Source: Nonomuraea cypriaca (GTDB taxonomy: Bacteria > Actinomycetota > Actinomycetes > Streptosporangiales > Streptosporangiaceae). Taken from it: 43,230 bases of DNA. Position numbers and translations under genes: made by a program. Under the pieces are notes generated by a model that was given only the letters and a program-made list of their open reading frames with translations, was not told where the DNA came from and searched no databases. Of the stretch, positions 1 to 10,860 are shown piece by piece; positions within the stretch are counted from its first letter, which is position 1, and each line of letters begins with the position of its first letter. The stretch spans positions 1 through 43,230 of the forward strand of contig NZ_JADOGI010000080.1 of the NCBI RefSeq assembly GCF_015645445.1, in the 5' to 3' direction.

Positions 1-75
1 ACCCGGAAGTTAAGCTTCTCTGCGCCGATGGTACTGCACTCGGGAGGGTGTGGGAGAGTAGGTCACCGCCGGACA
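1..75 (+). rRNA. rrf: 5S ribosomal RNA, 3' part
   Basis: The first 75 bases match the 3' two thirds of an actinobacterial 5S rRNA, with the conserved block TGCGCCGATGGTACTGC and the terminal arm ending in GCCGGACA. The 5' end lies outside the window. The gene is the last of an rRNA operon reading rightward, and two terminators follow directly. Confidence 0.95.
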
Positions 76-91
76 ATCGTTAATATGGGGG

Positions 92-121
92 AGGCCCTCG
101 ACCAGTAGGTCGGGGGCTTTT
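92..121 (+). terminator. rRNA operon terminator 1
   Basis: A 12-bp stem (92-103 with 108-119, two G-U pairs) closed by the tetraloop AGTA runs into TTTT. It starts 16 nt after the 5S end and is a classical intrinsic terminator. Confidence 0.9.
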
Positions 122-151
122 CCTGTTGTGGCCTGCCGTTGTTGGTGGGCG

Positions 152-184
152 GGGCTTCACGCCGGGTGCGTGGGGCCCTTTTTT
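152..184 (+). terminator. rRNA operon terminator 2
   Basis: An 11-bp stem (152-162 with 168-178, two G-U pairs) with loop CGGGT is followed by six T residues. It is a back-up terminator in tandem with the first, which is common behind strongly transcribed rRNA operons. From here to 331 I see nothing else. Confidence 0.8.
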
Positions 185-331
185 GTTATCGGGCTCCGGG
201 CGGACGGGGGGCTGCCTGGTTCCCGCCTGGGCTCGGTGGGAAGGCGCTGCGCGCCGAGCAGCGGCCGACCATCATCGACCCGTCTCTGCGTCACCTGCCA
301 TCAAGCGCTCGCGCGGTCGGCAGCCCCGTGG

Positions 332-1096
332 CTAGATCTCCAGGGTTCCCGTGAGCACCGTTACGGCCCGTCCCGCCAGGCGGACTCGGTTGCCGTCGTG
401 TGTCACGTGGACGATGCCGCCCCTGGCCGACAGTTGGGCGCCGGTCAGGGAGGCGCGGCCGAGCCGGGCCGACCAGTACGGCGAGAGCGCGCAGTGGGCC
501 GAGCCCGTCACCGGGTCCTCCGGTACGCCGACGTTGGGGGCGAAGAAGCGGGAGACGAAGTCCGTCTCCGTGCCGAGCGCCGTGACGATGACGCCCCGCG
601 CGTCCACGGCCCCAAGAGCGGCGATGTCAGGGGCCAGCGAGCGCACCGTCTGCTCGGAGTCCAGCTCGACGAGCAGGTCGAGGTGGCTCTTTCCGACCTG
701 CACCGGGGTGACGCCGAGTGCTTTCTCCAGGCCGGCGGGAACGGCCGCGGGGGTCACCTCCTTGGCCGGGAAATCCATTGTGAGCGTGCCGTCGGGCAGG
801 CGATTCACGGTGAGCGTGCCGCTGGCCGTGCTGAATTCGAGCTGACCTGTCGCCGCGCCCGTGGAATAGAGGACGTGAGCGGTCGCGAGGGTGGCATGAC
901 CACATAGAGTGACCTCCGTCGCAGGGGTGAACCAGCGGAGGGAATCTCCGAGCAGGAAGGCGGTCTCGGAGAGGTTCATCTCGGCGGCTACGCTCTGCAT
1001 CCATCGGTCAGTAACCGGAGAGTCCAGCAAGCAGACCGCTGCAGGATTACCCTTGAAAGCTGTGTCGGTGAAGGCATCCACAGTGAAGAGGCGCAT
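332..1096 (-). CDS. PhzF-family isomerase/epimerase-like protein
   Basis: A 254-residue member of the PhzF family, whose fold resembles diaminopimelate epimerase. Family marks are GNPAAVCLL near the N-terminus, NLSETAFL carrying the likely catalytic Glu, RWFTPATEV followed by LCGHATLA, and DPVTGSAHCAL in the second half. Length is slightly below the usual 260-300. I start at the ATG at 1096 (MRLFTVDAF), where family members begin; an in-frame TTG at 1156 would add 20 residues unlike the family. Only a few PhzF proteins have known substrates, and no phenazine genes are nearby, so the reaction is unknown. It diverges from the sepF-like gene over a 169-bp shared upstream region. Confidence 0.88.
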   Translation of the reverse strand: MRLFTVDAFTDTAFKGNPAAVCLLDSPVTDRWMQSVAAEMNLSETAFLLGDSLRWFTPATEVTLCGHATLATAHVLYSTGAATGQLEFSTASGTLTVNRLPDGTLTMDFPAKEVTPAAVPAGLEKALGVTPVQVGKSHLDLLVELDSEQTVRSLAPDIAALGAVDARGVIVTALGTETDFVSRFFAPNVGVPEDPVTGSAHCALSPYWSARLGRASLTGAQLSARGGIVHVTHDGNRVRLAGRAVTVLTGTLEI

Positions 1097-1265
1097 GCCG
1101 CTGATGGTATCCGGAGGGGTGGAAATCCAGCTGCAAGCGGGTTGCAAGCCGTACAAAATGGAATTAGGGCTGGGCGTGTCGCGTGGCGAATGCGGAATCG
1201 TCGGTTACCGTCCAATGTGTAGGGACGTGCCGATTACGGTGAGTTCCTGAGGAAAGGACAAGCCG

Positions 1266-1649
1266 ATGGGGGCAGTGCGCAAGGTGGTGAGCTACCTTGG
1301 CCTGAGCGGGGTCGATCACTACGACGAGGCCTATGACGACGACGAGCACTACGAGGACGAGTACGTCCCCGCCACCGAGCGGGCCGCCAGGCGGTGGCGT
1401 GCCAATGTCGACGCGTCACGCATCGTGATGGTCCAGCCGCTCAAGTACAACGACGCGCCGTTGATCGGTCAGCACTTCCGTGACGGACAGACGGTGATCA
1501 TGGACGTCACGGGCATGGCGCTGCCCGAGGCGACGAGAATGGTCGACTTCGCGGCCGGGCTGGCGTTCGGTTGCGAGGGGCGGATCGAGCGCATCGCCGA
1601 ACGGGTCTTCCTGCTCGCGCCCGCTCACGTAGAGATCGAGACCACCTGA
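1266..1649 (+). CDS. SepF-like cell division protein (paralogue outside the dcw cluster)
   Basis: A 127-residue SepF family protein. An acidic linker (about residues 18-35, rich in Asp, Glu and Tyr) precedes the conserved domain (about 50-125) with VMVQPLKYNDA, VIMDVTGM and RVFLLAPAHVEI, which align with the SepF core that dimerises and binds the FtsZ C-terminus. SepF links FtsZ to the membrane. The authentic actinobacterial sepF sits beside ftsZ and ylmD/E; here no division gene is near, so this is probably a SepF-like paralogue of the SflA/SflB kind known from Streptomyces. The RBS AGGAAAGG lies 8 nt before the ATG. Confidence 0.9.
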   Translation: MGAVRKVVSYLGLSGVDHYDEAYDDDEHYEDEYVPATERAARRWRANVDASRIVMVQPLKYNDAPLIGQHFRDGQTVIMDVTGMALPEATRMVDFAAGLAFGCEGRIERIAERVFLLAPAHVEIETT

Positions 1650-1654
1650 GCGGC

Positions 1655-1670
1655 TTCGGGATTGCCCGAA
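1655..1670 (+). terminator. weak hairpin after the sepF-like gene
   Basis: A perfect 6-bp stem (TTCGGG / CCCGAA) with a 4-nt loop starts 5 nt after the stop codon. There is no T tract, so terminator function is uncertain. Confidence 0.3.
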
Positions 1671-2073
1671 TGCATCGGGGCGCACCGGGCAGGCCCGGAG
1701 TCGCCCGGCTATACACGGCCACCTGGGCGGCCTTCGTACTCGACCAGGAGCATCGACCCCGGGTGACGGGACGTCGACCACCCCCCGTTCCCGATCCCAC
1801 TTACCGCTCTCCGACCTGTTCGAGAGGCGGTCGGCCGGAGCGAGATTGCCACCCCTCCACGCGGTGTTGGACCGTGGGTTCGAAGTGCGGGCCCATCACT
1901 CTGCGTGAGGTGATTGTCGCCTGGGTCCGGGCTGGTCTCGAGCGTCCGAGCAGGCCCAGGTCTGTCACGCTGAGCAACCCTGGACAGGTTCAGGGCCGTC
2001 GCGTTGGGCGGTCGCTCGCCCAGGAGCCAGGCGTAAGGGCATGGTTCGGGTGTCGTGCTGAGTGGGTCGGGGG
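1671..2073. other. intergenic stretch without recognised gene
   Basis: About 400 bases between the sepF-like gene and the convergent membrane-protein gene. Open frames crossing it have no recognisable domains and look like shadows. A TTCGAA-containing patch near 1880 does not fold into a tRNA. I see no feature here. Confidence 0.5.
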
Positions 2074-3420
2074 CTATGCGGCGCGGGGGCCGCGGCGGAT
2101 CAGTCGCGTCAGTTCGGCTGCGTCGTCGGCTGCTTGCTTCGCGCGGGTGTCCGCTTCGCGGGCGTAGGCGTGCAGGGCCCACACCGCTCCCTCTGCCAGC
2201 TCCTTCAGCTCGTTGACCTGGGCGGCGACGTAGCGGGCGTCGGCCTCGACGAACTTGCGGCGCTGCCAGAGCTGCCAGCCGGCCAGGCCGATCATGGCGA
2301 CGCCCGCGGCGGCGAGCAGCGGGGCGAACGCCGCGCCCACCAGGCAGGCGACGCCGGCCACGATCAGCAGCATGGCGGCCCACGGTCGGGGGCGGGGCAC
2401 GACTCCGTCCGCGACGATCGCCGCCTCCGCGGTGGCGAGCGACTCCTGGTCGGGGCCCTCGGGGCGCAGATGGATGCGGTGGCCGAGGAGCGGGACCGTG
2501 AGCGTGGTGGGCGGTTCGAGGCGGCTGTCGGCTTCGAGCTCCTCCGCGACGCCACGCAGGATCGGCCCCGCCACGTGCAGCGCGATGGCCGCCAGGTGCG
2601 GGTCGGCGCCGGGGCTCAGGTCGTCGAGCAGGTAGGAGTTGATCGAGGCCATCGGGCCGGCCGGTCCACTCAGGCCGACCAGGGACCGCAGCACCGCCAG
2701 CGGTTCGTCCTCGGCCCACGTCGTGGCCGGACTGCCCGCGCTGTTGTCGAGCGGCGCGGGGGAGTCGTGCTCACCTTGCCGGGCCGAGGTGATCTCGGCA
2801 CAGCGGCCGCGTAGCCTGGCGAGCCGGCCGGCGGCCTGAGTCGGCCGGGCCAGCTCCGGAATCTCCGCCATCTCCGGAAAGTCGATCAGGGACGGAGGCA
2901 CCACGACCGAGGGCTCATCCGGCAGGAGCGCCTGCAGCCACTGCTGCGGATCGGCGTGCTCGGGCACGGCTAGCGCGTCGAGCTTGCGTAGTACGAAGAT
3001 CTTGCCGGCGGGGCCGTAGGCGCCCCTGGCGGCGGCCAGCCACAGCGAGCGCTGGCCGTGGGTGACGGGCCGGTCGAGCGACAGTTCGCCGAACGCCGTG
3101 CCGAGCCAGGAGGCGTGGATGCGACTGCCCTGCCCGGACACGGCGAGGGCCAGGCACAGGAAGAGCGCCGTGTGTTGCTGCTCGCGGCCGGCCGCCTTGC
3201 TCAGCGGGTCGAGGGGGTCGTCGCCGCTGAGTATGGCGACCAGCGCCTCGACGGCCGGGGGCAGCCAGTAGCCGGGTACGTCGCGAAAGCCCGGTGGGGC
3301 GGGAGGTGCGCTGCCGTCGGCGGCGAGGTGCGCGAGCAACGCCTCGGCGTAGCGGTGCACCTCCGTCGCTGCTTGGGGGCTCGCAGTCAGGTCCGTGCTC
3401 AAGGCAGAGAACTCCCCCAT
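2074..3420 (-). CDS. hypothetical protein with two C-terminal membrane segments
   Basis: A 448-residue protein that I do not recognise. The first 340 residues are Ala/Leu/Pro-rich and predicted soluble. Two adjacent hydrophobic segments (about 347-366 and 367-385) are followed by a basic turn (WQRRKF) and a mostly helical tail of about 60 residues (390-445) that could form a coiled coil. No signal peptide is visible, so the hairpin probably inserts with both long ends in the cytoplasm. The ATG at 3420 begins MGEFSALSTD. It lies downstream of argS on the same strand, separated by 102 bp that contain a GC-rich stem-loop, so it may be expressed separately. Confidence 0.7.
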   Translation of the reverse strand: MGEFSALSTDLTASPQAATEVHRYAEALLAHLAADGSAPPAPPGFRDVPGYWLPPAVEALVAILSGDDPLDPLSKAAGREQQHTALFLCLALAVSGQGSRIHASWLGTAFGELSLDRPVTHGQRSLWLAAARGAYGPAGKIFVLRKLDALAVPEHADPQQWLQALLPDEPSVVVPPSLIDFPEMAEIPELARPTQAAGRLARLRGRCAEITSARQGEHDSPAPLDNSAGSPATTWAEDEPLAVLRSLVGLSGPAGPMASINSYLLDDLSPGADPHLAAIALHVAGPILRGVAEELEADSRLEPPTTLTVPLLGHRIHLRPEGPDQESLATAEAAIVADGVVPRPRPWAAMLLIVAGVACLVGAAFAPLLAAAGVAMIGLAGWQLWQRRKFVEADARYVAAQVNELKELAEGAVWALHAYAREADTRAKQAADDAAELTRLIRRGPRAA

Positions 3421-3459
3421 TTCGGCCTCTGATGATGACCGCGTAAAGCCTAGCTGTTG

Positions 3460-3488
3460 GGGCGCGCCAACGGGGTGAAGGCGCGCCC
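3460..3488 (-). terminator. stem-loop downstream of argS
   Basis: A perfect 9-bp inverted repeat (GGGCGCGCC / GGCGCGCCC) with an 11-nt loop lies 34 nt beyond the argS stop. No T run follows on the minus strand, as is frequent for actinobacterial terminators; it could also be an attenuator ahead of the next gene. Confidence 0.45.
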
Positions 3489-3522
3489 ACGACGGAACGG
3501 GAGACTTTGAGCCAACTGCCTG

Positions 3523-5246
<1,724 letters not shown>

Positions 5247-5250
<4 letters not shown>

Positions 5251-7526
5251 GCTCTAAGGGTACCGGCGACCTTGACCGCGGCGCTGATGGCGACGGCGGC
5301 CACGATCGAGATACCGACGGCGGTCAGGTCGTTGCCGAGGTCACCGGGTTCGAGCGCGAAGAGCTCCCTGACGAAGGGCAGTGTGAGCCCGATCCCGAAC
5401 GCCACCGCCATCGACCCGACCAGTGCCACGCGCCACCAGTTGAGCGGCCTGGCGATCAGCACCAGCACCCACCACGTGGTGAGGAAGAGGGTGATCACCG
5501 CGGACGTCTGGTCCTGGACGAGCGTGGAGGTGCCGCTGTGCGCGGCCCAGAACGACAGCAGGACCGCCACCGCGCACAACACCCCCGCGGGTACGGCGAA
5601 GCGCATCACCCGCCGGACGAACCCGGGCCTGGCCCGCTCGAGCGTGGGCGCGAGCGCGAGGAAGAGCGCGGGGACGCCGATGGTCAGGGCGTTCGTCAGG
5701 GTCGAGTGGCGCGGCGCGAACGGGAACATCACCCCGGCCACCCCAACGGCCAGCGACAACACGATCGCGTAGAAGGTCTTGGTGAGGAACAGGCCGGAGA
5801 CGCGTTCGATGTTGGCCAGCACCCGCCGGCCCTCGGCCACGACGTGCGGCAGCGTGGCGAACTGGTTGTCCAGCAGCACGACCTGCGCGACCGCCTTGGT
5901 CGCCGGGCTGCCCGCGCCCATTGCGATGCCCAGGTCGGCGTCCTTCAGCGCCAGCACGTCGTTGACCCCGTCGCCGGTCATGGCCACGGTGTGGCCGCGA
6001 GCCCGCAGCGCGCGTACGAACTCGCGTTTCTGCCGGGGGCTGACCCGGCCGAAGACGGTGTGGGAGTCGAGCAGTTCGCCGAGTTCGTCCGGGTCGTGGG
6101 GGAGGGTCCTGGCGTCGACCGCACGGTGGCCGTCCGGTATGCCGAGGCTGGTCGCGATGGCCGCGACCGCGGCCGGGTTGTCGCCGGAGAGCACCTTGAC
6201 CGTCACGCCCTGCGCGGCGAAGTAGCGGAGGGTCTCCTCGGCGTCGGGCCTGATGCGCTGCTTGAGCGTGACCAGCGCGACGGCCTCGGCGGAGTCCGCC
6301 GCGGCGAGGTCGTGCGCACGGCACAGGGCGAGCACGCGGGTGCCGGTGGCGGCCAGTTCGGCGGCCAGGTCGTAGCCGTGGCCGCCGTCGAGCAGCACGT
6401 CGGGAGCCCCCAGGAGCCACGTGCCCCGCTCGCCGAAGTCGGCCCCGCTCCACTTGCGCGCGGAGGAGAACGGCACGGTCTCGCCGGCCTTCCACCCGTC
6501 CGCGGAGTCGGGGTAACGGGCCCGGATGGCCTGGGCGGTGGCGTTCGGCTGGTGGTCGAGGTGGGCCAGCGCGGCCAGCGCGGCGTCGACGGGGTGGCCG
6601 TCGCCCAGCGGCAGCACCTGGTCGAGGTCCATGCCGCCGGCGGTGAGGGTGCCCGTCTTGTCCAGGCAGAGTACGTCCACCCTGGCCAGGCCCTCGATCG
6701 CGGGCAGCTCCTGGACCAGGCAGCGGCGCCGGCCCAGGCGGATGACGCCCACGGCGAACGCGATGGAGGTCATCAGCACCAAGCCCTCGGGGATCATGGT
6801 GACGATGCCCGCGACCGCGCCGGTGATGGCGGTGCGGAAGTCCGCCGAGTTGCTGAGCTGGCTGTGGATCAGCAGGGCGCCGATCGGGATGACCAGCCAG
6901 GTGATGTACTTGATGAAGTCGGCGACGCCCTGGCGCAGCTCGGAGTGGGCCAGGTGAAACTTGCTGGCCTCTTCCGTGAGGCGTAAGGCGTACGCGTCGG
7001 TGCCGACCTTCGTGGCGACGAACGCGCCCGCGCCCGCCACCGCGAAGCTGCCCGACAGGACCTGCTCGCCCGGCCGCTTGTGCACGGGGTCGGCCTCGCC
7101 GGTCAGGAGCGACTCGTCCACCTCCAGCCCGTCGGACTCGACTACCTCGCCGTCGACCAGCAGGCGGTCGCCCGGGCCGAGCAGGATGAGGTCGCCGAGC
7201 ACCACCCGGCGCGGCTCGATCCGCTGCTCCCTGCCGTCGCGGCGGACGCGTACGGGCGCCTCGTTGATCACGGCGAGCCGGTCGAGAGTGCGCTTGGCGC
7301 GCAGCTCCTGGACGATCCCGATCAACGCGTTGGCCACCATGATCAGCCCGAAGAGGCTGTCCTGCCACTCGCCGAAGATCAGGATCAGCGCCCACAGGAC
7401 GCCGATGACCAGGTTGAACAGGGTGAAGACGTTCGCTCTGATGATCGCGCTGAGCGACCTGCTCGACCGGCGCGGTACGTCGTTGGCCTTCGCCGCCGCC
7501 ACCTGTGCCGAAGTGAGCCCGACCAC
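5247..7526 (-). CDS. ctpE: CtpE-type cation (calcium) P-type ATPase
   Basis: A 759-residue P-type ATPase. The actuator loop has LLTGE (140-144), the M4 ion-binding helix PEGL (246-249), the phosphorylated aspartate is D289 in DKTGTLT, and the hinge is TGDGVND (517-523). The stretch from PEGLVLMTSIAFAVG to LVQELPAIEGLARVDV is nearly identical, as I remember it, to Mycobacterium CtpE, a calcium-uptake ATPase, so calcium is the best guess for substrate. There is no heavy-metal-binding N-terminal domain. The GTG start at 7526 follows a GGGGGG tract 4 nt upstream. It overlaps argS by 4 bp and follows plsX on the same strand. Confidence 0.9.
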
Positions 7527-7568
7527 ATGACCCCCCGATTCTGTGGATCGGTCTCACACCCTAAAGGC

Positions 7569-8588
7569 TCACCACAGTCTCGGGGCGCGATGCGCGGGGA
7601 CTATCCGGTCGCCGATCGCGGCCACGGTGCCGGCGCCGGACAGGTCGGCGGCGAGCCGGCACGCGGCGCTGATCCCTTGGGCCTTGGACGAGCCGTGGGC
7701 GATCACGACGGTGCCGTTCAGCCCGAGGAGCACGGCGCCGCCGTACGCCTCCGCGTCGAGGCGGTGGCGCAACTCGCGGATGCGCGAGCGCTGCAGCGCG
7801 GCGCCCAGCCTGGCCAGGCTGCTTTCGCTGACGGCCGCCCGCAGCTCGGCGAACGCGTAGCGGACCGCGCCCTCCACGCTCTTCAGTGCCACGTTGCCGG
7901 TGAACCCGTCGGTGGTGATGACGTCCACCTTGCCAGTCAGCAGGTCGTGGCCCTCGACGTTGCCGGCGAAGCGCAGGCCGGACGCGGCCTGCAGCAGCTC
8001 GTGGGCGCGTCTGACGAGCTTGTTGCCCTTCTCCGGCTCGCTGCCGATCGTCAGCAGGCCGACGCTGGGGGAGTCGATCTCGTACGCGAGCTCGGCGTAC
8101 GCCGCCCCGAGCTGGGCGAACTGCACCAGCATCTCGGGTTTGGCCTCGGCGTTGGCGCCCGCGTCCAGGAGGAGGGTGGGCCGGGGATGCGTGGGGAGTG
8201 CGACCGCTATGGCCGGTCTGAGCACGCCTGGCTGGGCCTTGAGCCTGAGTCTGCCGGTGGCCACGAGGCCCGCAGTGGAGCCCGCTGACACGACCGCGCT
8301 CGCGTCGCCCCGGCGTACGAGGTGGCAGGCAACCGCGATGCTGGAACGCGGACGGCGCAGGCTGGCCAGCGCGCCCTCGTCCATCGCCAGGGCCTCCTCG
8401 GCCCGGACGATGGGGACCTCCTTGGTGGCGTCGTGGTCGGCCAGCGCCTCGTAGAGCACGCGTGGGGAGCCGACGAGGACGACGGACAGGCCGCGTTCCC
8501 GCACGGCGTGCACCGCTCCCGCCACGATCTCGTGTGGTGCGTGGTCGCCGCCCATGGCGTCGAGCGCGATGGGCCTGCTGTCGGACAA
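7569..8588 (-). CDS. plsX: phosphate acyltransferase PlsX
   Basis: A 339-residue PlsX, which converts acyl-ACP to acyl-phosphate for phospholipid synthesis with PlsY and PlsC. Family signatures are IALDAMGGDHAP at the N-terminus, SAGSTAGLVA, LLDAGANAEAKPEML, TIGSEPEKGN and TTDGFTGNVALKS. Length is normal. Actinobacterial plsX often sits with rpmF, rnc and mutM; here it stands alone ahead of ctpE, with 42 bp between them. That may mean a second copy, which cannot be judged from this window. Confidence 0.95.
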   Translation of the reverse strand: MSDSRPIALDAMGGDHAPHEIVAGAVHAVRERGLSVVLVGSPRVLYEALADHDATKEVPIVRAEEALAMDEGALASLRRPRSSIAVACHLVRRGDASAVVSAGSTAGLVATGRLRLKAQPGVLRPAIAVALPTHPRPTLLLDAGANAEAKPEMLVQFAQLGAAYAELAYEIDSPSVGLLTIGSEPEKGNKLVRRAHELLQAASGLRFAGNVEGHDLLTGKVDVITTDGFTGNVALKSVEGAVRYAFAELRAAVSESSLARLGAALQRSRIRELRHRLDAEAYGGAVLLGLNGTVVIAHGSSKAQGISAACRLAADLSGAGTVAAIGDRIVPAHRAPRLW

Positions 8589-8735
8589 TGATCACCTCGT
8601 ACGGCATCGAGCCCGCCGTCACGGCTTGGCCGGAACGCGGGCTCGGCATGTCCGCATCGTAGGCGAGGCAGCTGCCAGGTTAAACCGGCGGGTAGACCCT
8701 CATGGTTCCCCCGGCGACGCCTTCCAGTCGCACGC

Positions 8736-8769
8736 GGCCACGCTCGACGGCTGAAACGCCCGCGTGGCC
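8736..8769 (-). terminator. stem-loop after the DUF1707 gene
   Basis: A perfect 8-bp inverted repeat (GGCCACGC / GCGTGGCC) with an 18-nt loop lies 8 nt beyond the stop of the leftward DUF1707 gene. The long loop and lack of a T run make it a tentative terminator. Confidence 0.35.
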
Positions 8770-8777
8770 GGGGATCG

Positions 8778-9335
8778 TCAGCGGAGGTTCCAGTCGTCCG
8801 TGCTCCTGGACACGATCACCTTGGAGAACTTCGACGATCCCGTGACCCGGATCAGCGGGCCGTCCGCCTGCGAGCCGCCCGACACGTCGCGCTTGCCGAA
8901 CATCGAACGGCCCTCGTCGATCACACGGGCGTTCTCAGGAACGCGCACGATCATCTTGCTGAACCAGGCGTCCGCCTCGATCGTGATCTCGCGGCCGGGC
9001 AGCACGGCGTCCGACAGGTCGATGATGAGCGCGCCGAACCGCCCGGACAGCCGGGTGTTGCGGGAGGCGACCCAGCGTCCCTTACGGACGATCTTGCTGA
9101 ACTTCGAGTCGATGACCTGCTGCTCGATCGCGGCGGGCACGTTGGACGCGGACACCGCGGGCAGGTCCCGCGTGATGGGGACGAGCTCCCCGACCGTCTT
9201 CGCCGTATAGGCGGATTCGAGACGGTCGGCGTGCTCGACGCTGGTGAGTCTTCCTGAGGCGAGGGCTTCGCCGAGCACCGCGGCCACGTGGTCGCGATCG
9301 GCGTCTGAGGCGCGCAGGTCGGAATCGTCGCTCAT
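8778..9335 (-). CDS. DUF1707 protein with LiaF-like C-terminal domain
   Basis: A 185-residue protein. Residues 6-60 match DUF1707 (LRASDADRD, then VLGEALASGRLT and EHADRLESAYTAKTVGEL), an actinobacterial SHOCT-like helical module. The C-terminal half (about 85-185) looks like the beta-rich LiaF/YvqF-type domain of cell-envelope stress proteins, with two KFSKIV/KFSKVI strands. No membrane segment is seen, so it is probably cytoplasmic or peripheral. Function is unknown; related modules sit near envelope-stress regulators. The ATG at 9335 follows a palindrome that may be an operator. Confidence 0.8.
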   Translation of the reverse strand: MSDDSDLRASDADRDHVAAVLGEALASGRLTSVEHADRLESAYTAKTVGELVPITRDLPAVSASNVPAAIEQQVIDSKFSKIVRKGRWVASRNTRLSGRFGALIIDLSDAVLPGREITIEADAWFSKMIVRVPENARVIDEGRSMFGKRDVSGGSQADGPLIRVTGSSKFSKVIVSRSTDDWNLR

Positions 9336-9356
9336 GAAAAATCAGTGTATGCCCAT

Positions 9357-9372
9357 TCGCGATATGTCGCGA
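9357..9372 (-). promoter_or_regulatory. TCGCGA-N4-TCGCGA palindrome upstream of the DUF1707 gene
   Basis: Two copies of the self-complementary hexamer TCGCGA spaced by TATG form a 16-bp near-perfect inverted repeat 21 bp before the start codon. The placement suits a repressor operator; the binding protein is unknown. Confidence 0.45.
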
Positions 9373-9475
9373 GTGTCCGCGAACCTCAAGAGAAACTTGG
9401 AGCCCAGCGGAACCGGTGACGCGGCGCGCCGCGTCCGGGTATTAAGGACCGTAGACGCGCGACGGGGTCGTGAGG

Positions 9476-9506
9476 TTTACACCTGATCGAACAAAAAAGA
9501 TAGGAC
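9476..9506 (+). promoter_or_regulatory. candidate promoter of the kamA-like gene (leaderless)
   Basis: TTTACA (9476-9481) and TAGGAC (9501-9506), 19 bp apart, resemble -35 and -10 boxes. The -10 ends 7 nt before the GTG start, so transcription would begin at or next to the start codon, giving a leaderless mRNA. Confidence 0.5.
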
Positions 9507-9513
9507 AGGCTTA

Positions 9514-10830
9514 GTGATCTTGAACCAAGCAGGCACACGACGCTTTCGGGCGTACACGTCCAAGCACCTCGACGAGCTCCTGAAGCGTGCGGGGCTCGGC
9601 GACGACGAGCGGCTGAAGGTCCGCGCCGTCGCCACGGTGCTGCCGTTCCGGACCAACGCCTATGTCGTGGATGAACTCATAGATTGGTCGGCCGCCCTCG
9701 ACGACCCCATGTACCGGCTCGTCTTCCCTCAGGAGGACATGCTTCCCGCCGCCGACGTCGCCAGGCTGGCCGACCTGCTCAAGGCCGAGGCGCCGAACGC
9801 GGAGATCCAGGCGGAGGCCAACCGCGTCCGCGCGCAGCTCAACCCGCATCCAGCGGGCCAGAAAGAGCTCAACGTCCCCAAGCTGGACGAGGAGCCTGTC
9901 CCGGGTATGCAGCATAAATACCCCGAAACTGTGCTGTTCTTCCCTAAACAGGGGCAGACCTGTCACGCGTACTGTACTTACTGCTTCAGATGGGCGCAGT
10001 TCGTCGGTGACGCGGACCTGAAGTTCGCCTCCGACGACATCGACCAGATGGTGGCCTACATTCGCCGGCATCCCGAGGTCACCAGCGTCCTGATCACCGG
10101 CGGCGACCCGATGATCATGGGCGAGACCGTCGTCAGGCGATATATCGAGCCCCTGCTCGAGGTGGAGCAGCTCGAGTCGATCAGGATCGGCTCGAAGGCG
10201 CTGGCGTACTGGCCGCAGCGCTTCACCACCGACCCCGACGCGGACGCCACGCTCGGGCTGTTCGAGGAGGTGGTGAACGCCGGCAAGAACCTCGCCTACA
10301 TGGCCCACTTCTCGCACCCGCGCGAGCTGGAGTCGCCGCTGGTCGAGTCGGCGGTCAAGCGCATACTCGGCACCGGCGCCACGATCAGGACCCAGGCGCC
10401 GATGATCAGGTCGATCAACGACGATCCGGCCATCTGGTCGGGGATGTGGCGGCGGCAGCTCAGGATGGGGATGATCCCCTACTACATGTTCGTCGAGCGC
10501 GACACCGGGCCACAGGACTACTTCGCGGTGCCGCTGGCGCGCGCGTACGAGGTCTTCAGGGACGCGTACTCCTCCGTCTCCGGGCTCTGCAGGACCGTGC
10601 GCGGGCCGTCGATGTCGGCGACGCCGGGCAAGGTGTGCGTCGACGGCGTCACGGAGATCGCCGGGGAGCGGGTCTTCATGCTCCACTTCATTCAGGCCCG
10701 CGACCCGTCGCTGGTGGGCCGGCCGTTCTTCGCCCGCTACGACCCGTCGGCGGTCTGGCTCACCGATCTGCGCCCGGCCTTCGCCGACCGATTTCCGTTC
10801 GAGGCCGCGGAGGCGCTGCTGCCCGCCTGA
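9514..10830 (+). CDS. KamA-family radical SAM aminomutase-like protein
   Basis: A 438-residue homologue of lysine 2,3-aminomutase. The radical SAM cluster motif is C150-x3-C154-x2-C157 (CHAYCTYCFRW), followed by ITGGDPM (194-200), the SAM-binding GGE-type region. In classical KamA the PLP lysine lies in PGGGGK; here the equivalent stretch reads SMSATPGKVC, leaving K373 as candidate PLP lysine but without the glycine loop. Substrate is therefore uncertain: lysine, another amino acid, or something else. No elongation factor P or beta-lysine pathway genes are adjacent. The GTG start is chosen from the promoter position. It stands alone between the DUF1707 gene and a secreted-protein gene. Confidence 0.85.
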   Translation: MILNQAGTRRFRAYTSKHLDELLKRAGLGDDERLKVRAVATVLPFRTNAYVVDELIDWSAALDDPMYRLVFPQEDMLPAADVARLADLLKAEAPNAEIQAEANRVRAQLNPHPAGQKELNVPKLDEEPVPGMQHKYPETVLFFPKQGQTCHAYCTYCFRWAQFVGDADLKFASDDIDQMVAYIRRHPEVTSVLITGGDPMIMGETVVRRYIEPLLEVEQLESIRIGSKALAYWPQRFTTDPDADATLGLFEEVVNAGKNLAYMAHFSHPRELESPLVESAVKRILGTGATIRTQAPMIRSINDDPAIWSGMWRRQLRMGMIPYYMFVERDTGPQDYFAVPLARAYEVFRDAYSSVSGLCRTVRGPSMSATPGKVCVDGVTEIAGERVFMLHFIQARDPSLVGRPFFARYDPSAVWLTDLRPAFADRFPFEAAEALLPA

Positions 10831-10860
10831 GCGCGTCCACCGCGACCGGAAAATCTTCGC

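Noticed and set aside
332..1096. phenazine biosynthesis cluster
   Set aside because: Only a PhzF-family protein is present, without other phz genes.
1860..1940. possible tRNA around a TTCGAA patch
   Set aside because: No cloverleaf with matching acceptor arms could be drawn.
5341..7557. 738-codon frame on the same strand as ctpE
   Set aside because: Out-of-frame shadow of the P-type ATPase with Arg/Gly-rich composition.
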